From Sandaracinaceae bacterium (GTDB lineage Bacteria; Myxococcota_A; Polyangia; Polyangiales; Sandaracinaceae), in NCBI GenBank assembly GCA_019637095.1, contig JAHBWG010000054.1:1-64000 (forward strand): a DNA stretch of 64,000 bases, written 5' to 3'. Position numbers and translations under genes: made by a program. The notes under the pieces were generated by a model, which had not been told where the DNA came from, ran no database searches, and was given only the letters and a program-made list of their open reading frames with translations. This document shows positions 18,352-28,306 of the stretch, in pieces; positions within the stretch are counted from its first letter, which is position 1; every line of letters starts with the position of its first letter.

Positions 18352-19257
18352 ATGGCCGCCATGGTCCGGGGGCTCCTGCGCACGATGCGGCCTCAGCAGT
18401 GGGTGAAGAACCTCTTCGTCCTCGCGCCCGTCGTCTACTACGAGCTGCCTCGCGCCCACGCGACCGGACACGTCGACGTCGACAAGATCCTCGGCGCGCT
18501 GCTGGGTTTCGCCTGCTTCTCGCTGCTCGCGAGCGCGGTCTACGTGCTCAACGACGTGGTCGACGTCGAGGCGGATCGCGCGCACCCGGTGAAGTGCAAC
18601 CGCCCGATCGCCGCCGGCGTCGTGTCGCTCCCGGCGGCGCGCGTCGCGATGGTGGCGCTCGCGCTCGCCGCCTTCGCCGCGGGCGGGCTGCTCGGCGGGC
18701 TGTTCGTCGCGACGCTCGCCGGCTACGTGGCGAACAACGTCGCCTACAGCTTCGGCGTCAAGCGGATCGCCTACGTCGACGTCCTGTCGATCGCGCTCGG
18801 CTTCGAGCTGCGCGTGCTCGCCGGCTCCTTCGCGGCCGACGTGCCGCCGTCGACCTACCTCCTGATCGTCACCTTCGTGCTCGCCGCCTTCCTCGGGCTC
18901 GGCAAGCGCATGCACGAGCTGGTGCAGCAAGAGAAGGTCGGCTCGAGCAAGACGCGCAAGGTGCTCGAGCGCTACGACAAGCGCGTCGTGCACGTGCTGC
19001 TGCTCGCGACCGGCACGGCCACGGTCGTGACCTACGTCGTGTACACGCTCGACCCGAGCACGCGCGCGCAGTTCGGGACCGACTACATGGTGGTCAGCGC
19101 GCTGTTCATGCTCGCCGGCGTGCTGCGGTTCGTGATGCTCGTGCGCACCCACCCCGAGGTGGAGAGCCCCACCGAGCAGATGCTGCGCGACGTGCCGTTC
19201 GTCGCCACCGGCGTCCTCGGGGCGATCTCGCTCGTGTTGATCGTCTTCTTCACTTGA
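18352..19257 (+). CDS. UbiA-family prenyltransferase, decaprenyl-phosphate phosphoribosyltransferase-like
   Basis: An integral membrane protein of ~301 residues with about eight or nine helices. The first Asp-rich motif NDVVDVEADRAHP and the loop around YSFGVKRIAYVDV match UbiA enzymes. The MRPQQWVKNLFVLAPV start and RPIAAG motif are typical of the branch that transfers phosphoribose to a polyprenyl phosphate (DPPR synthase), a donor step for cell-surface arabinose-type sugars in actinobacteria. In myxobacteria the sugar acceptor is unknown, so the specific function is inferred. ATG codons at 18352 and 18361 are both possible starts. It is divergent from the DUF3857 operon with 130 bp between. 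Confidence 0.82.
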   Translation: MAAMVRGLLRTMRPQQWVKNLFVLAPVVYYELPRAHATGHVDVDKILGALLGFACFSLLASAVYVLNDVVDVEADRAHPVKCNRPIAAGVVSLPAARVAMVALALAAFAAGGLLGGLFVATLAGYVANNVAYSFGVKRIAYVDVLSIALGFELRVLAGSFAADVPPSTYLLIVTFVLAAFLGLGKRMHELVQQEKVGSSKTRKVLERYDKRVVHVLLLATGTATVVTYVVYTLDPSTRAQFGTDYMVVSALFMLAGVLRFVMLVRTHPEVESPTEQMLRDVPFVATGVLGAISLVLIVFFT

Positions 19258-19303
19258 GCCCGCGGCCGTCGGCCACCGCCGCGCGATGGCCGGGCCCCGA
19301 TCG

Positions 19304-20473
19304 CTAGCGCGTCGGCAGGCGGGGGGTGCGGAAGGTGATCGTGAAGCCGTCGGGCCCGCGGAACGTGCCGGGGCCGACGAGGACGAGGCGCGCTGGCGGC
19401 CAGTTCTGCCAGGCGAGCACGAGCGTCGTGCCCTCCACGTACCAGCGCCCGGGGTCCCCCGTGCCGCCGCGGCGGAAGGTGCCGTCCGGGAACACCTGCA
19501 CGCGGTCCTGCCACTGCGGGTGCACGCCGTCGTAGGTGCCCGGCGCGACGACGAGCGCCGGGACCGGCGGCGGCGGCGGGTTCTGCCGCGGCTGCACGGT
19601 GACGCGGTGCGTGAGCGTGAAGCCGTTGGCGGCGCGGTAGGCGCCGGGGCCCACGCGGCGCAGGCGCTCGGGGCCCCAGTTCTGCCACGCGAGCACGAGC
19701 TCGTCGCCCTCGACCGACCAGCGGCCCGGGTCGCCGTTGCCGCGGCGATAGCTCCCGTCGGGCGCGAGCGTGACGCTGTCGCGCCAGTGCGGGTGCACGC
19801 CGTCGTAGATCCCCGGCGTGACCGTGATGGCAGGGGGCGGCGGGGGCGGGGGCGGGGCCGGCGGCGGCGGAGGCGGCGGCGGCGGCGGAGGCCCGGCCAT
19901 CCGCCGCGCCATCTGCGTGCCCCGGTCGCCGAGGAACTCGCCGCGCTCGACGCGGCGGAAGCGCTCGACGTCGCGCCGGCTCCACTCGATCACGAGGAGC
20001 GGCTCCTGGACGTACCAGCGGCCACGGCCGCCGCGCCGCATCCCCGCGCGGGTGACCGTGCCGTCGGGCGCGAGCGTGTAGACGTCGGTGCGGCCGCGCG
20101 CGTCGCGGACGTCGAACTCGCCGGGCCCGATGCGCAGCGGGCGGTCCGGCGGCGGCGCCGGGCGGCGGCCGGCCACGGGCGCGCACAGCGTGTGGCCGAG
20201 CGGGCGGCCGTCCTGCGGACGGATCTGACAGCGATAGCCGGGGCCATCCATCGAGCCGCCGCCCGCGAGCCGCGCGATGACCCACTGACCGAGCTGCCCG
20301 CAGACGGCGGCGCGCTGCGCCTCCGCCTGCCCGACGGTCAGCGGGGCCATCCCCGCGGGACAGACGCCGTCGCCTTGGACGACGGCGACGCCCTGCGCGT
20401 CGGCGCGGGCGACGTGGAAGAGCGAGATGGCCGCGAAGGCCGCGAGCGCCTGGAGGGTCGCGCGAGAGTGCAT
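19304..20473 (-). CDS. secreted polyproline protein with three ~65-residue repeats
   Basis: A 389-residue exported protein (signal peptide ending ARADAQ). Residues ~20-95 contain Cys-rich segments. Three copies of a ~65-residue beta-rich unit follow: (D/Y)DG-type start, LAPDG, GRW-(Y/S)-V-(Q/E), a Trp-containing LxWQNW-type strand, and a VGPG turn. Copies one and two are separated by a run of about 20 prolines; copies two and three by a shorter Pro stretch. Copies two and three are close relatives, copy one divergent. No enzyme motif is seen; a cell-surface or periplasmic binding role is inferred. The ATG at 20473 is preferred over the TTG at 20494. Confidence 0.62.
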   Translation of the reverse strand: MHSRATLQALAAFAAISLFHVARADAQGVAVVQGDGVCPAGMAPLTVGQAEAQRAAVCGQLGQWVIARLAGGGSMDGPGYRCQIRPQDGRPLGHTLCAPVAGRRPAPPPDRPLRIGPGEFDVRDARGRTDVYTLAPDGTVTRAGMRRGGRGRWYVQEPLLVIEWSRRDVERFRRVERGEFLGDRGTQMARRMAGPPPPPPPPPPPAPPPPPPPPAITVTPGIYDGVHPHWRDSVTLAPDGSYRRGNGDPGRWSVEGDELVLAWQNWGPERLRRVGPGAYRAANGFTLTHRVTVQPRQNPPPPPVPALVVAPGTYDGVHPQWQDRVQVFPDGTFRRGGTGDPGRWYVEGTTLVLAWQNWPPARLVLVGPGTFRGPDGFTITFRTPRLPTR

Positions 20474-20499
20474 GCGACGGAGACTGTGCCGCAAGCCGC

Positions 20500-20539
20500 G
20501 TATTCAGACTACGGCCTCCGCGCGCGTCCCCATGAATAC
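20500..20539. promoter_or_regulatory. AT-containing inverted repeat upstream of the polyproline protein gene
   Basis: GTATTCA (20500-20506) and TGAATAC (20533-20539) are a perfect 7-bp inverted pair 26 bp apart, lying between the start of the polyproline protein gene and the end of xthA. The A/T content stands out against the surroundings. It may mark a regulator site; no clear -35/-10 pair accompanies it. Confidence 0.3.
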
Positions 20540-20577
20540 CCCTTGGAACCGGCGCGGGCGCTGACCTCCCCCCGAGC

Positions 20578-21351
20578 TCAATCGAGATCGACCCACACCG
20601 GCGCGTGGTCGCTCGGGGTGAGCCCCTCGACCTTCTTGCGCCAGTCGCGCGCGACGTGCGCCGCCGCGGCGCGCGCGGCGATGGGCGCCGTGCCGAGCAC
20701 GAGGTCGATGCGCAGGCCCATCCGCTTGTGGAACGCGCCCGCGCGGTAGTCCCACCACGAGTGGCCCGGATCGTCGGGGCGCAGGTGGCGCCAGAGGTCG
20801 ACGAGGCCCCAGTCGCACAGGCGCGCGAGGCGCGCGCGCTCCGCGTCGGTGTGGAAGATCCCGCCGCGCAGCCGCTCCTCGTTCCACGAGTCGATCGCCG
20901 CGGGCACGACGTTGAAGTCTCCGCAGAGCACCAACGGCGCGCTCGGGTCGTGCGCCTGCTCGAGCCACGCGGCGAGCGCGTCGAGCCACGCGAGCTTGCC
21001 CGCGAAGTCCTCGTGGTCGACCGTCTTTCCGTTCGGGCAGTAGACGGTGACGAACGTGATCCCGGCGACCTCGGCGGCGAGCAGGCGCGCCCCGAGCTCG
21101 CCGTACGAGGGCAAGCCGACTTGCGTGGCGCGCGCCGGCTCGCGGCTGAGGACCGCGACGCCGTTCCAGCTCCTCTGCCCGTGCGTGAGCGCGCGGTAGC
21201 CGAGCGCGGCGAACGCGTCGTGCGGGAACTTGTCGTCCGTCATCTTGAGCTCCTGCAGCCCCACCACGTCGGGCGAGACGGCGCGGAGCCAGTGGCCCAC
21301 GTAGTCGAGGCGGGCGTTGAGCCCGTTCACGTTCCAGGTCGCGATGCGCAC
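20578..21351 (-). CDS. xthA: exodeoxyribonuclease III
   Basis: A 257-residue exonuclease III/AP endonuclease of the endonuclease-exonuclease-phosphatase family, used in base-excision repair to incise abasic sites. All hallmark motifs are present in order: WNVNGLNAR near the start, LQELK (metal-binding Glu), YCPNG, GDFNV, HSWWDYR, GLRIDLVLG and SDHAPV (catalytic His). Length is normal for the family. It is a single cytoplasmic gene with no obvious operon partner. Confidence 0.95.
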   Translation of the reverse strand: MRIATWNVNGLNARLDYVGHWLRAVSPDVVGLQELKMTDDKFPHDAFAALGYRALTHGQRSWNGVAVLSREPARATQVGLPSYGELGARLLAAEVAGITFVTVYCPNGKTVDHEDFAGKLAWLDALAAWLEQAHDPSAPLVLCGDFNVVPAAIDSWNEERLRGGIFHTDAERARLARLCDWGLVDLWRHLRPDDPGHSWWDYRAGAFHKRMGLRIDLVLGTAPIAARAAAAHVARDWRKKVEGLTPSDHAPVWVDLD

Positions 21352-21449
21352 GCGCCGGACCTTACCTCAGCGGCGCGCGGCGCGGCTCAGCGACCGTCGA
21401 CTAGTCGAGCGCCCACGCGGCCGAATGCGCCATCGAGGCCGCGATGGGG

Positions 21450-21480
21450 GGAGGGGTTGGAACGTTGGAACAACCCCTCC
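21450..21480 (-). terminator. strong hairpin after the Hint lipoprotein gene
   Basis: GGAGGGGTTG (21450-21459) and CAACCCCTCC (21471-21480) form a perfect 10-bp stem with an 11-nt loop, starting seven bases past the Hint gene stop. No T-run follows on the minus strand, so it may act as a transcript-end stabiliser or a non-canonical terminator. Confidence 0.5.
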
Positions 21481-21486
21481 GAAGGC

Positions 21487-22467
21487 TCAGCGAGCGAGCG
21501 TGCTGCCGACGCGGACGCCGCCGGCGTAGTAAGTCGCGCTGTCCGAGGCGGGCAGGATGTCGTAGGTGAAGGCGCCCTCGTAGGGCTCGAGCGCGGCCTC
21601 GAGGATCGCGACGCCGTCGAGCGCGTCACCGCCCGCGAGGTCCGCGAAGCGGCGGCCGTCCGCCGTCGGGTGGATCGGGCTCGCCCTCAGCGTCGCGCCG
21701 CTCGCGAGCCGCACGCGCACGACGACGTGATCGACCACGGGCACCCGGCGCAGCTCGACGATGGGCACGGCGACGATGCCGCCGTCGTGCTCGCTGAACA
21801 CCAGGTCGCCCACCGACAACGCCGAGACGAGCACCTCGCCCGAGGGCGTCGCGATGGGCGTGTCCGCGGCGAGGCAGCGGCACGGCACGCTGCACACGCT
21901 GGCTGCACACGCGCAACACCCGTTGCCCGTCGGGCCGGTGGGCAGCTCGCACACGTCCGAGGCCACGCGGCACTCGCCGGTCTGACAGGCGGGGAGGCCC
22001 GCGTCGAGGTCGATCCCGCTCGCGGCGTCGACGCCCGCGTCCATCGCGCCCGCGTCCATCCCGCCGTCGTCCTCGGCGCCCGCGTCCACCCCGGCGTCGT
22101 CCTCGGCCCCGGCGTCGTCCTCGGCGCCCGCGTCGTCTTCGGTCCCCGCGTCGTCTTCGGTCCCCGCGTCCTCGGCGCCGGCGTCCTCCTCGAGGCCCGC
22201 GTCCGCGAGCATCCCCGCGTCTTGGGCGGCCGCGTCGAGCGGCGAGGCCGCGTCGGCGCCCGCGTCGGGCGCCGCGCCCGCGTCCGTCGGGCCCGCGTCA
22301 CGACACGAGCCCACGTCGGGGCAGCTCGCCGCGCAGTACTGCCTCCCGCCGCACGCGGTGCAGCACGTCTGGCCCGCGCTGCACGCGGTGCTCCCGCATC
22401 GGTTCGAGGTCGGCGGCGCGCTGCACGCGGCGATCAGGAGCGTGAGCGCGACGAGGCCGAGCCTCAC
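21487..22467 (-). CDS. lipoprotein with Asp/Ala repeat linker and C-terminal Hint domain
   Basis: A 326-residue protein. The lipoprotein signal is MRLGLVALTLLIAAC. A Cys-rich section (~18-50) is followed by a long Asp/Ala/Gly/Glu linker (~55-150) and another Cys-rich section ending CRC. From Cys198 to the end is a Hedgehog/intein (Hint) fold: CLAADTPI (nucleophile Cys), LSVGDLVF, ASPIHPT with His266 (equivalent to the TxxH motif) and a final TYYAGGVRVGSTL. Hint domains cleave themselves from the preceding polypeptide through a Cys thioester. It ends without an Asn-Cys splice junction, so cleavage rather than splicing is expected. The GTG overlaps the upstream desaturase-superfamily stop by 4 nt. 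Confidence 0.78.
   Translation of the reverse strand: MRLGLVALTLLIAACSAPPTSNRCGSTACSAGQTCCTACGGRQYCAASCPDVGSCRDAGPTDAGAAPDAGADAASPLDAAAQDAGMLADAGLEEDAGAEDAGTEDDAGTEDDAGAEDDAGAEDDAGVDAGAEDDGGMDAGAMDAGVDAASGIDLDAGLPACQTGECRVASDVCELPTGPTGNGCCACAASVCSVPCRCLAADTPIATPSGEVLVSALSVGDLVFSEHDGGIVAVPIVELRRVPVVDHVVVRVRLASGATLRASPIHPTADGRRFADLAGGDALDGVAILEAALEPYEGAFTYDILPASDSATYYAGGVRVGSTLAR
22062..22190 (-). repeat. in-frame tandem repeats encoding (T/A)EDDAG
   Basis: A stretch of imperfect 15- to 18-bp units inside the Hint lipoprotein gene. On the minus strand they encode repeated Glu-Asp-Asp-Ala-Gly blocks with Thr or Ala between. Two adjacent 18-bp units at ~22130-22165 are almost identical, so copy number probably varies by slippage. 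The product is a flexible acidic linker. Confidence 0.7.
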
Positions 22468-23186
22468 GGCGCCTCGGCGACCTTCGCCTCGCGCTCCTCG
22501 CGCTGCTGCTTCCGCCACGACTGCTCGAGCGGCATGTAGGTCCCGAACACGAGGTCCCAGAGCGGCGAGGTGATCCCGAAGCGGTGATGTGGCGAGTCGA
22601 AGTGGTGGAGCATGTGGTAGCGCTTCAGCCACTTGCCCGGCCCACCCTTCGGGTTGAAGTGGTGGGTGTAGTAGTGGAGCCAGTCGTAGGCGATGTACCC
22701 GAGCGCGGTCCCGCCCAGGACGACCCAGAAGTACGGCCCGAACACGAAGTAGTAGAGGACGCTCACGCCCACCGCGACCGGCCAGATGCCGATCGGCGGC
22801 AACACGAGCCGCATCGGGTCGTTCGGGAACTCGTGGTGGTAGCCGTGCAGGATGAAGTGGTTGAGGCGCCCGCTCTCGCTCTTGGGCTCGAAGTGGAACG
22901 CGAAGCGGTGCAGGAAGTACTCGATCAGCGTCGTGATCATGACGCCGCCCGCGAACGCGAGCAGCCCGATCCACGCCGGGTGCGCGGTCACCGCGACGTA
23001 GAGCCCGTAGACCACCATCCAGCCGAACCAGATGCCGGGGGTGATGGGATGAGCCTGCGCGAACCACTTCTCGAGGAAGGTGTTCTTGTAGACCTGGATC
23101 CGAATCGGCCGGTCCTTACCCTTCGGGAGCTTGATCTTCCCGTCGGCGAGCTGGTGGACCTCCTCGGTGAACTCGAACAGGCGCAT
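22464..23186 (-). CDS. fatty-acid hydroxylase / sterol desaturase superfamily membrane enzyme
   Basis: A 240-residue integral membrane di-iron enzyme. About four hydrophobic segments (e.g. GIWFGWMVVYGLYVAV and VSVLYYFVFGPYFWVV) alternate with the His clusters that bind iron: LHRFAFH, HGYHHE, HYYTHH and HMLHHFDSPHH. The short length and cluster spacing are closest to fatty acid 2-hydroxylases, although sterol C4/C5 enzymes share the fold; the substrate cannot be settled from sequence. The ATG at 23186 begins MRLFEFTEEV. The stop codon overlaps the GTG start of the Hint lipoprotein (GTGA), so the two are made from one message in fixed order. Confidence 0.85.
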   Translation of the reverse strand: MRLFEFTEEVHQLADGKIKLPKGKDRPIRIQVYKNTFLEKWFAQAHPITPGIWFGWMVVYGLYVAVTAHPAWIGLLAFAGGVMITTLIEYFLHRFAFHFEPKSESGRLNHFILHGYHHEFPNDPMRLVLPPIGIWPVAVGVSVLYYFVFGPYFWVVLGGTALGYIAYDWLHYYTHHFNPKGGPGKWLKRYHMLHHFDSPHHRFGITSPLWDLVFGTYMPLEQSWRKQQREEREAKVAEAP

Positions 23187-23276
23187 GGGGTTGGGGCTAG
23201 CATACCCCCTCGGGGCGAGAAAGCCGCGAAGGCTGCGCGCGCGTCCGCTCGCGAGTAGGATGGCGGCGACGGCGGG

Positions 23277-24913
<1,637 letters not shown>

Positions 24914-24914
<1 letters not shown>

Positions 24915-26281
24915 TGCGACGGGCGCTCCCCTTCTTCTTGGCTTCGTTCACGTTCCTCTCGATCGCTCACGTCGCGCCCCGCGCGGCCGCGCAGGAGGGC
25001 GAGGCGCGCCTGCTCTTCGAGCGCGGCAACCAGCACCTCGCGGCGGGCATGCGCGCGCGCGGCGCGCGGCGCGATCGCGAGCTGAGCGAGGCGCTCGACG
25101 CGTACCTCGGCGTGCTGCGGTTGGGCGCGCGCACGCGCAACGTCCTGTTCAACCTCGGGCTCACTCTCCAGGAGCTCCGGCGCGAGGCCGAGGCGTTCAA
25201 CTACTTCAGCCAGTACCTGCGCGAGTTCGAGCTCAGCGCGGAGGAGCGCGCCGCGGGGCAGGAGCGGGTCGACGCGATGCGACCGCGCCTCGCCGTCGCC
25301 TCGATCACGAGCACGCCGCCCGGCGCCGAGGTGCGGGTGGGGCGCCGCGACCTGCCCGCCCGCGGCACGACGCCGCTCGAGCTCGCGCTGCCGCCCGGCC
25401 CGCACGAGCTCCTGTTCTCGCGCGCGGGCTACGAAGACGCGCGGGCGTCGGTGAACGTCGACGTCGGCCACACGGCCATCGTCGCCGTAGAGCTCAGCGG
25501 CGAGCCGGTCGCCGTGCAGTTCATCGCGCCGGGCGGCGGCCGCCTGCTGCTCGACGGCGCCGAGATCGCCGCCGGGCGAGCCGTGCGGGTCGCGCCGGGG
25601 CCGCACCTGGTGCGGCTCGAGCTGCCGAACGAGCCGCCGGTCGAGCGGCGCTTCGAGGTGCCTCCCGGCGGCGAGCCGATGCACATCTCGCTCGGCGCGG
25701 GCAGCGCCGCGGGCGCCGCGCGCGTGGTGGTGAGCGCGAACGTCGAGGCGCAGGTCTTCCTCGACGGGATGGCGGTCGGGCGCGGCGATCGGGTCGAGCT
25801 GCCGGCGCCCCCGGGCGAGCACGTCGTGCGCGTCGAGGCCGCCGGGCGCCACACCGCGACCCGGTCGATCACGCTCGCGGCGGACCAGACGCTCGCGCTC
25901 GACGTCACGATGGGCGAGGAGGTCTCCGCGGGAGGGCTGTACGCGGCGCGCGGGGTGACCGGCGCGCTCGCCGCGTTCAGCTTGATCGGCGCCGCGGTCG
26001 CGACCGGCGCGGCGGTCGATCTGCGCGGCGAGTGGGACCGCCGGATCGCGGCCCAGCCCGCGGACGGTAGCGAGGCCCGCGAGCTCGAGGACCTCGCGGA
26101 TCGGCTCGAGGTCGCGGCGATCGCGACGGACGTCCTCTGGAGCGTGACCGCGGTGATGGGCACGATCGCGATCGCGCTCTTGATCGTCGACCCGGGGACG
26201 GACACGCCCTCGACGATCGAGCTCGCCGCGCAGCCGCTGCCTTTCGGCGGCGCGCTCGCGCTGCGCGGGAGGGGCTTCTGA
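24914..26281 (+). CDS. PEGA-domain TPR envelope protein
   Basis: A 455-residue exported protein (signal peptide ending APRAAAQ). Residues ~25-125 are TPR-like helices (FERGNQHLAAGMRARG, ALDAYLGVLRLG, NVLFNLGLTLQEL). PEGA-type beta repeats follow (STPPGAEVRVGRRDLP, then two more GPH/GEHVVRVEAAG units). A hydrophobic pair near residues ~340-365 and ~395-420 could anchor the C-terminus. The ATG at 24914 shares its A with the kinase stop; a GTG at 24911 is an alternative. The stop overlaps the next ATG by one base. It is likely the partner of the upstream kinase. Confidence 0.8.
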
Positions 26282-28296
26282 TGCGGCGCGCGCTCGTCGC
26301 CGTCGCGTTGCTCGCGAGCGGCTGCTCGCTCCTGTTCGCGCCCGACCGCGACGAGATCCGGCGCCCCGACGCCAGCCTCGACGCGGGGATCGACGCCGAC
26401 GTCTTCCCCGACGGAGGCGACGGCGGCGAGGACGGCGGCGACGCCGGGTACGACGGCGGCGGCTGCACGCCGAACGAGGCGCTCGAGGTGAGCTGCAGCG
26501 ACGGCGTCGACAACGACTGCGATCGCAACGTCGACTGCGCCGACCCGGACTGCGCGGCGGACGGCTACTGCTGCGACCTCGGGCGCGGCACCACGGCGTG
26601 GACGGGCGACCTCGTCACGTTCCCGAGCTGGCAGGCGCACGGCAGCACGCCGACCGCGGGCGCCGCGAACGTCGAGTTCGGCACCGGCATCGGGCAGCGC
26701 GTGCACCCGGACTGCGCGCCGCTCGCGTTCGGCGTCCGCCTCTCGCTGAGTTTCTCGCGGGCCGGCGGTCCAGCCCAGCCCACGCACTTCGCCTCGCTCG
26801 TGCTCGCGCCCGTCCGCACGCCGCGGGTGGGAGGCGACCGCACGCTGCTCGCGGACCTCACGCTGCGCGTGAGCGGCGACGGACGCGCGCGCCTCGAGCG
26901 CGCGGGCGCGCTGCTCGGCCAGACCCCCGACGGAACGGAGCTGCCGGTCGGCGCCTCCGACGCGCGCATCGACCTCACGCCGTCCATCGACGCGGCCGGC
27001 CGCCCGATCTTGCTCGTGAGCGCCACCATCGGCGACTTCGCGCTCGCCGACGGCGAGATGCTCATGCCGCTCACCGGCCTCGTCGACGCGGGCGGTGGGT
27101 GCTCGCCCGACGGGCTCTTCGTCGCGGTCGAGGGTCGCGGCGACGCCGTGACCATCGGGAGCGCGCTCAGCACGCGGATCGGGAGCTGCAACAACCCGAC
27201 GCAGTTCCTGAGCGACGCGATGGGCCCGCTCGCCGACGCGAGCCTGTTGCCCCCCGACACCGGCGACTGGCGCGCCGGAGGCGCCGGCGAGCCGACCCTC
27301 GCGACGCGCGCGAGCATGGGCGCGACCAGCGAGCTGTCGCTCCTCTTCGACGCCTCGCGCACGGAGCGCAGCGACGAGATCTTCCGCTTCGTCGACTTCG
27401 CGATCGCGGGCAGCTTCCGGAGCAACTCGAGCGGAGGCTGGCTGCACCGCACGCGCGGCGCAGGCGGACACGAGCTGATCGGCCCGAGCCCCGTCTCGAG
27501 CCGCGAGCCCGCGTTCGTCGTCGGCGAGGGGCTCGACCCGCACTTCGTGCTGTTCGCCCGGCGCCGCGCGACCGGCGGTGACGTGTACGAGCTCGCGCGC
27601 TTCGATCTCGACGACGCGATCGCGGCGAGCCCGACGCCGACGCCGCTGCTGGTGCCCGGCCGCAACGACGACGTCGAGATCGACTGCGTGAGCCTGCGCG
27701 ATCCCGCCGCCATCGCGCTCGACGGGCGCAACGCGTTGTTCGTCCTCTTCACCTGCGAGCGGCAGGGCGAGCCGAGCCATATCGCGGGGGTGCGCGTGCG
27801 GCGCGACGCGGCGGCGCCCAACGGCTACCGGGTGACGGGTGCGCCCATGACGCTCCTCGCCCCCGAGATCGGCGCGTACGCGAGCCAGGGTGTGTGGTCG
27901 CCGGAGCTGGTCGTGACATCCGTCGACGCGGCGGCGCGGCGCGTCTCGTTCCGCCTCTGGTTCCTCGCGCGCGACGGAGACGGCGAGGTCCGCGTCGGGC
28001 TCGCGTACGGCGACGTCGACGCGAGCGAGGGCTCGTCGGGCGCGCCACGGCTCGGGCCCTATCCGGGCAACCCGATCCTGTCTGCCGAGGATCCGCTCCT
28101 CGGCGGGCCGTGCCCGGGCGGCTGCCTCATCGAGTCCCTCGGCGTGGCGGCGACGGTGGGCCGCCCGTCGCTGTGGCCCGACCGCTTCGGGCGAGAGCCC
28201 TCGTACGTGTTCCTCGTCGAGCGCAGCGTGTTCCGCGCGGGCGGCGTCGACCACCAGCTCATCCCGCTGCGCCAGCCGCGCCCGAGCGGCGGCTGA
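26281..28296 (+). CDS. MopE-motif lipoprotein, paralogue 1 of 4
   Basis: A 671-residue lipoprotein (lipobox LLASGC). An Asp/Gly-rich linker is followed by the motif CSDGVDNDCDRNVDCADPDC ending in paired Cys (residues ~77-104), like the Cys/Asp repeats of MopE-type surface metal-binding proteins. Next comes a ~200-residue beta-rich domain, then a C-terminal domain (~320-671) with repeated strands such as PHFVLFARR and RRVSFRLWFLARDG that resembles a five-bladed glycosidase propeller. Catalytic acids cannot be assigned with confidence. It is the most divergent of four tandem paralogues. Its start is one base into the previous stop, so it belongs to the kinase/PEGA operon. Confidence 0.72.
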   Translation: MRRALVAVALLASGCSLLFAPDRDEIRRPDASLDAGIDADVFPDGGDGGEDGGDAGYDGGGCTPNEALEVSCSDGVDNDCDRNVDCADPDCAADGYCCDLGRGTTAWTGDLVTFPSWQAHGSTPTAGAANVEFGTGIGQRVHPDCAPLAFGVRLSLSFSRAGGPAQPTHFASLVLAPVRTPRVGGDRTLLADLTLRVSGDGRARLERAGALLGQTPDGTELPVGASDARIDLTPSIDAAGRPILLVSATIGDFALADGEMLMPLTGLVDAGGGCSPDGLFVAVEGRGDAVTIGSALSTRIGSCNNPTQFLSDAMGPLADASLLPPDTGDWRAGGAGEPTLATRASMGATSELSLLFDASRTERSDEIFRFVDFAIAGSFRSNSSGGWLHRTRGAGGHELIGPSPVSSREPAFVVGEGLDPHFVLFARRRATGGDVYELARFDLDDAIAASPTPTPLLVPGRNDDVEIDCVSLRDPAAIALDGRNALFVLFTCERQGEPSHIAGVRVRRDAAAPNGYRVTGAPMTLLAPEIGAYASQGVWSPELVVTSVDAAARRVSFRLWFLARDGDGEVRVGLAYGDVDASEGSSGAPRLGPYPGNPILSAEDPLLGGPCPGGCLIESLGVAATVGRPSLWPDRFGREPSYVFLVERSVFRAGGVDHQLIPLRQPRPSGG

Positions 28297-28306
28297 CGGC
28301 CACGCG

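Noticed and set aside
21450-21480. Canonical rho-independent terminator
   Set aside because: The stem is strong but no T-run follows on the relevant strand, so only a terminator-like hairpin is claimed.
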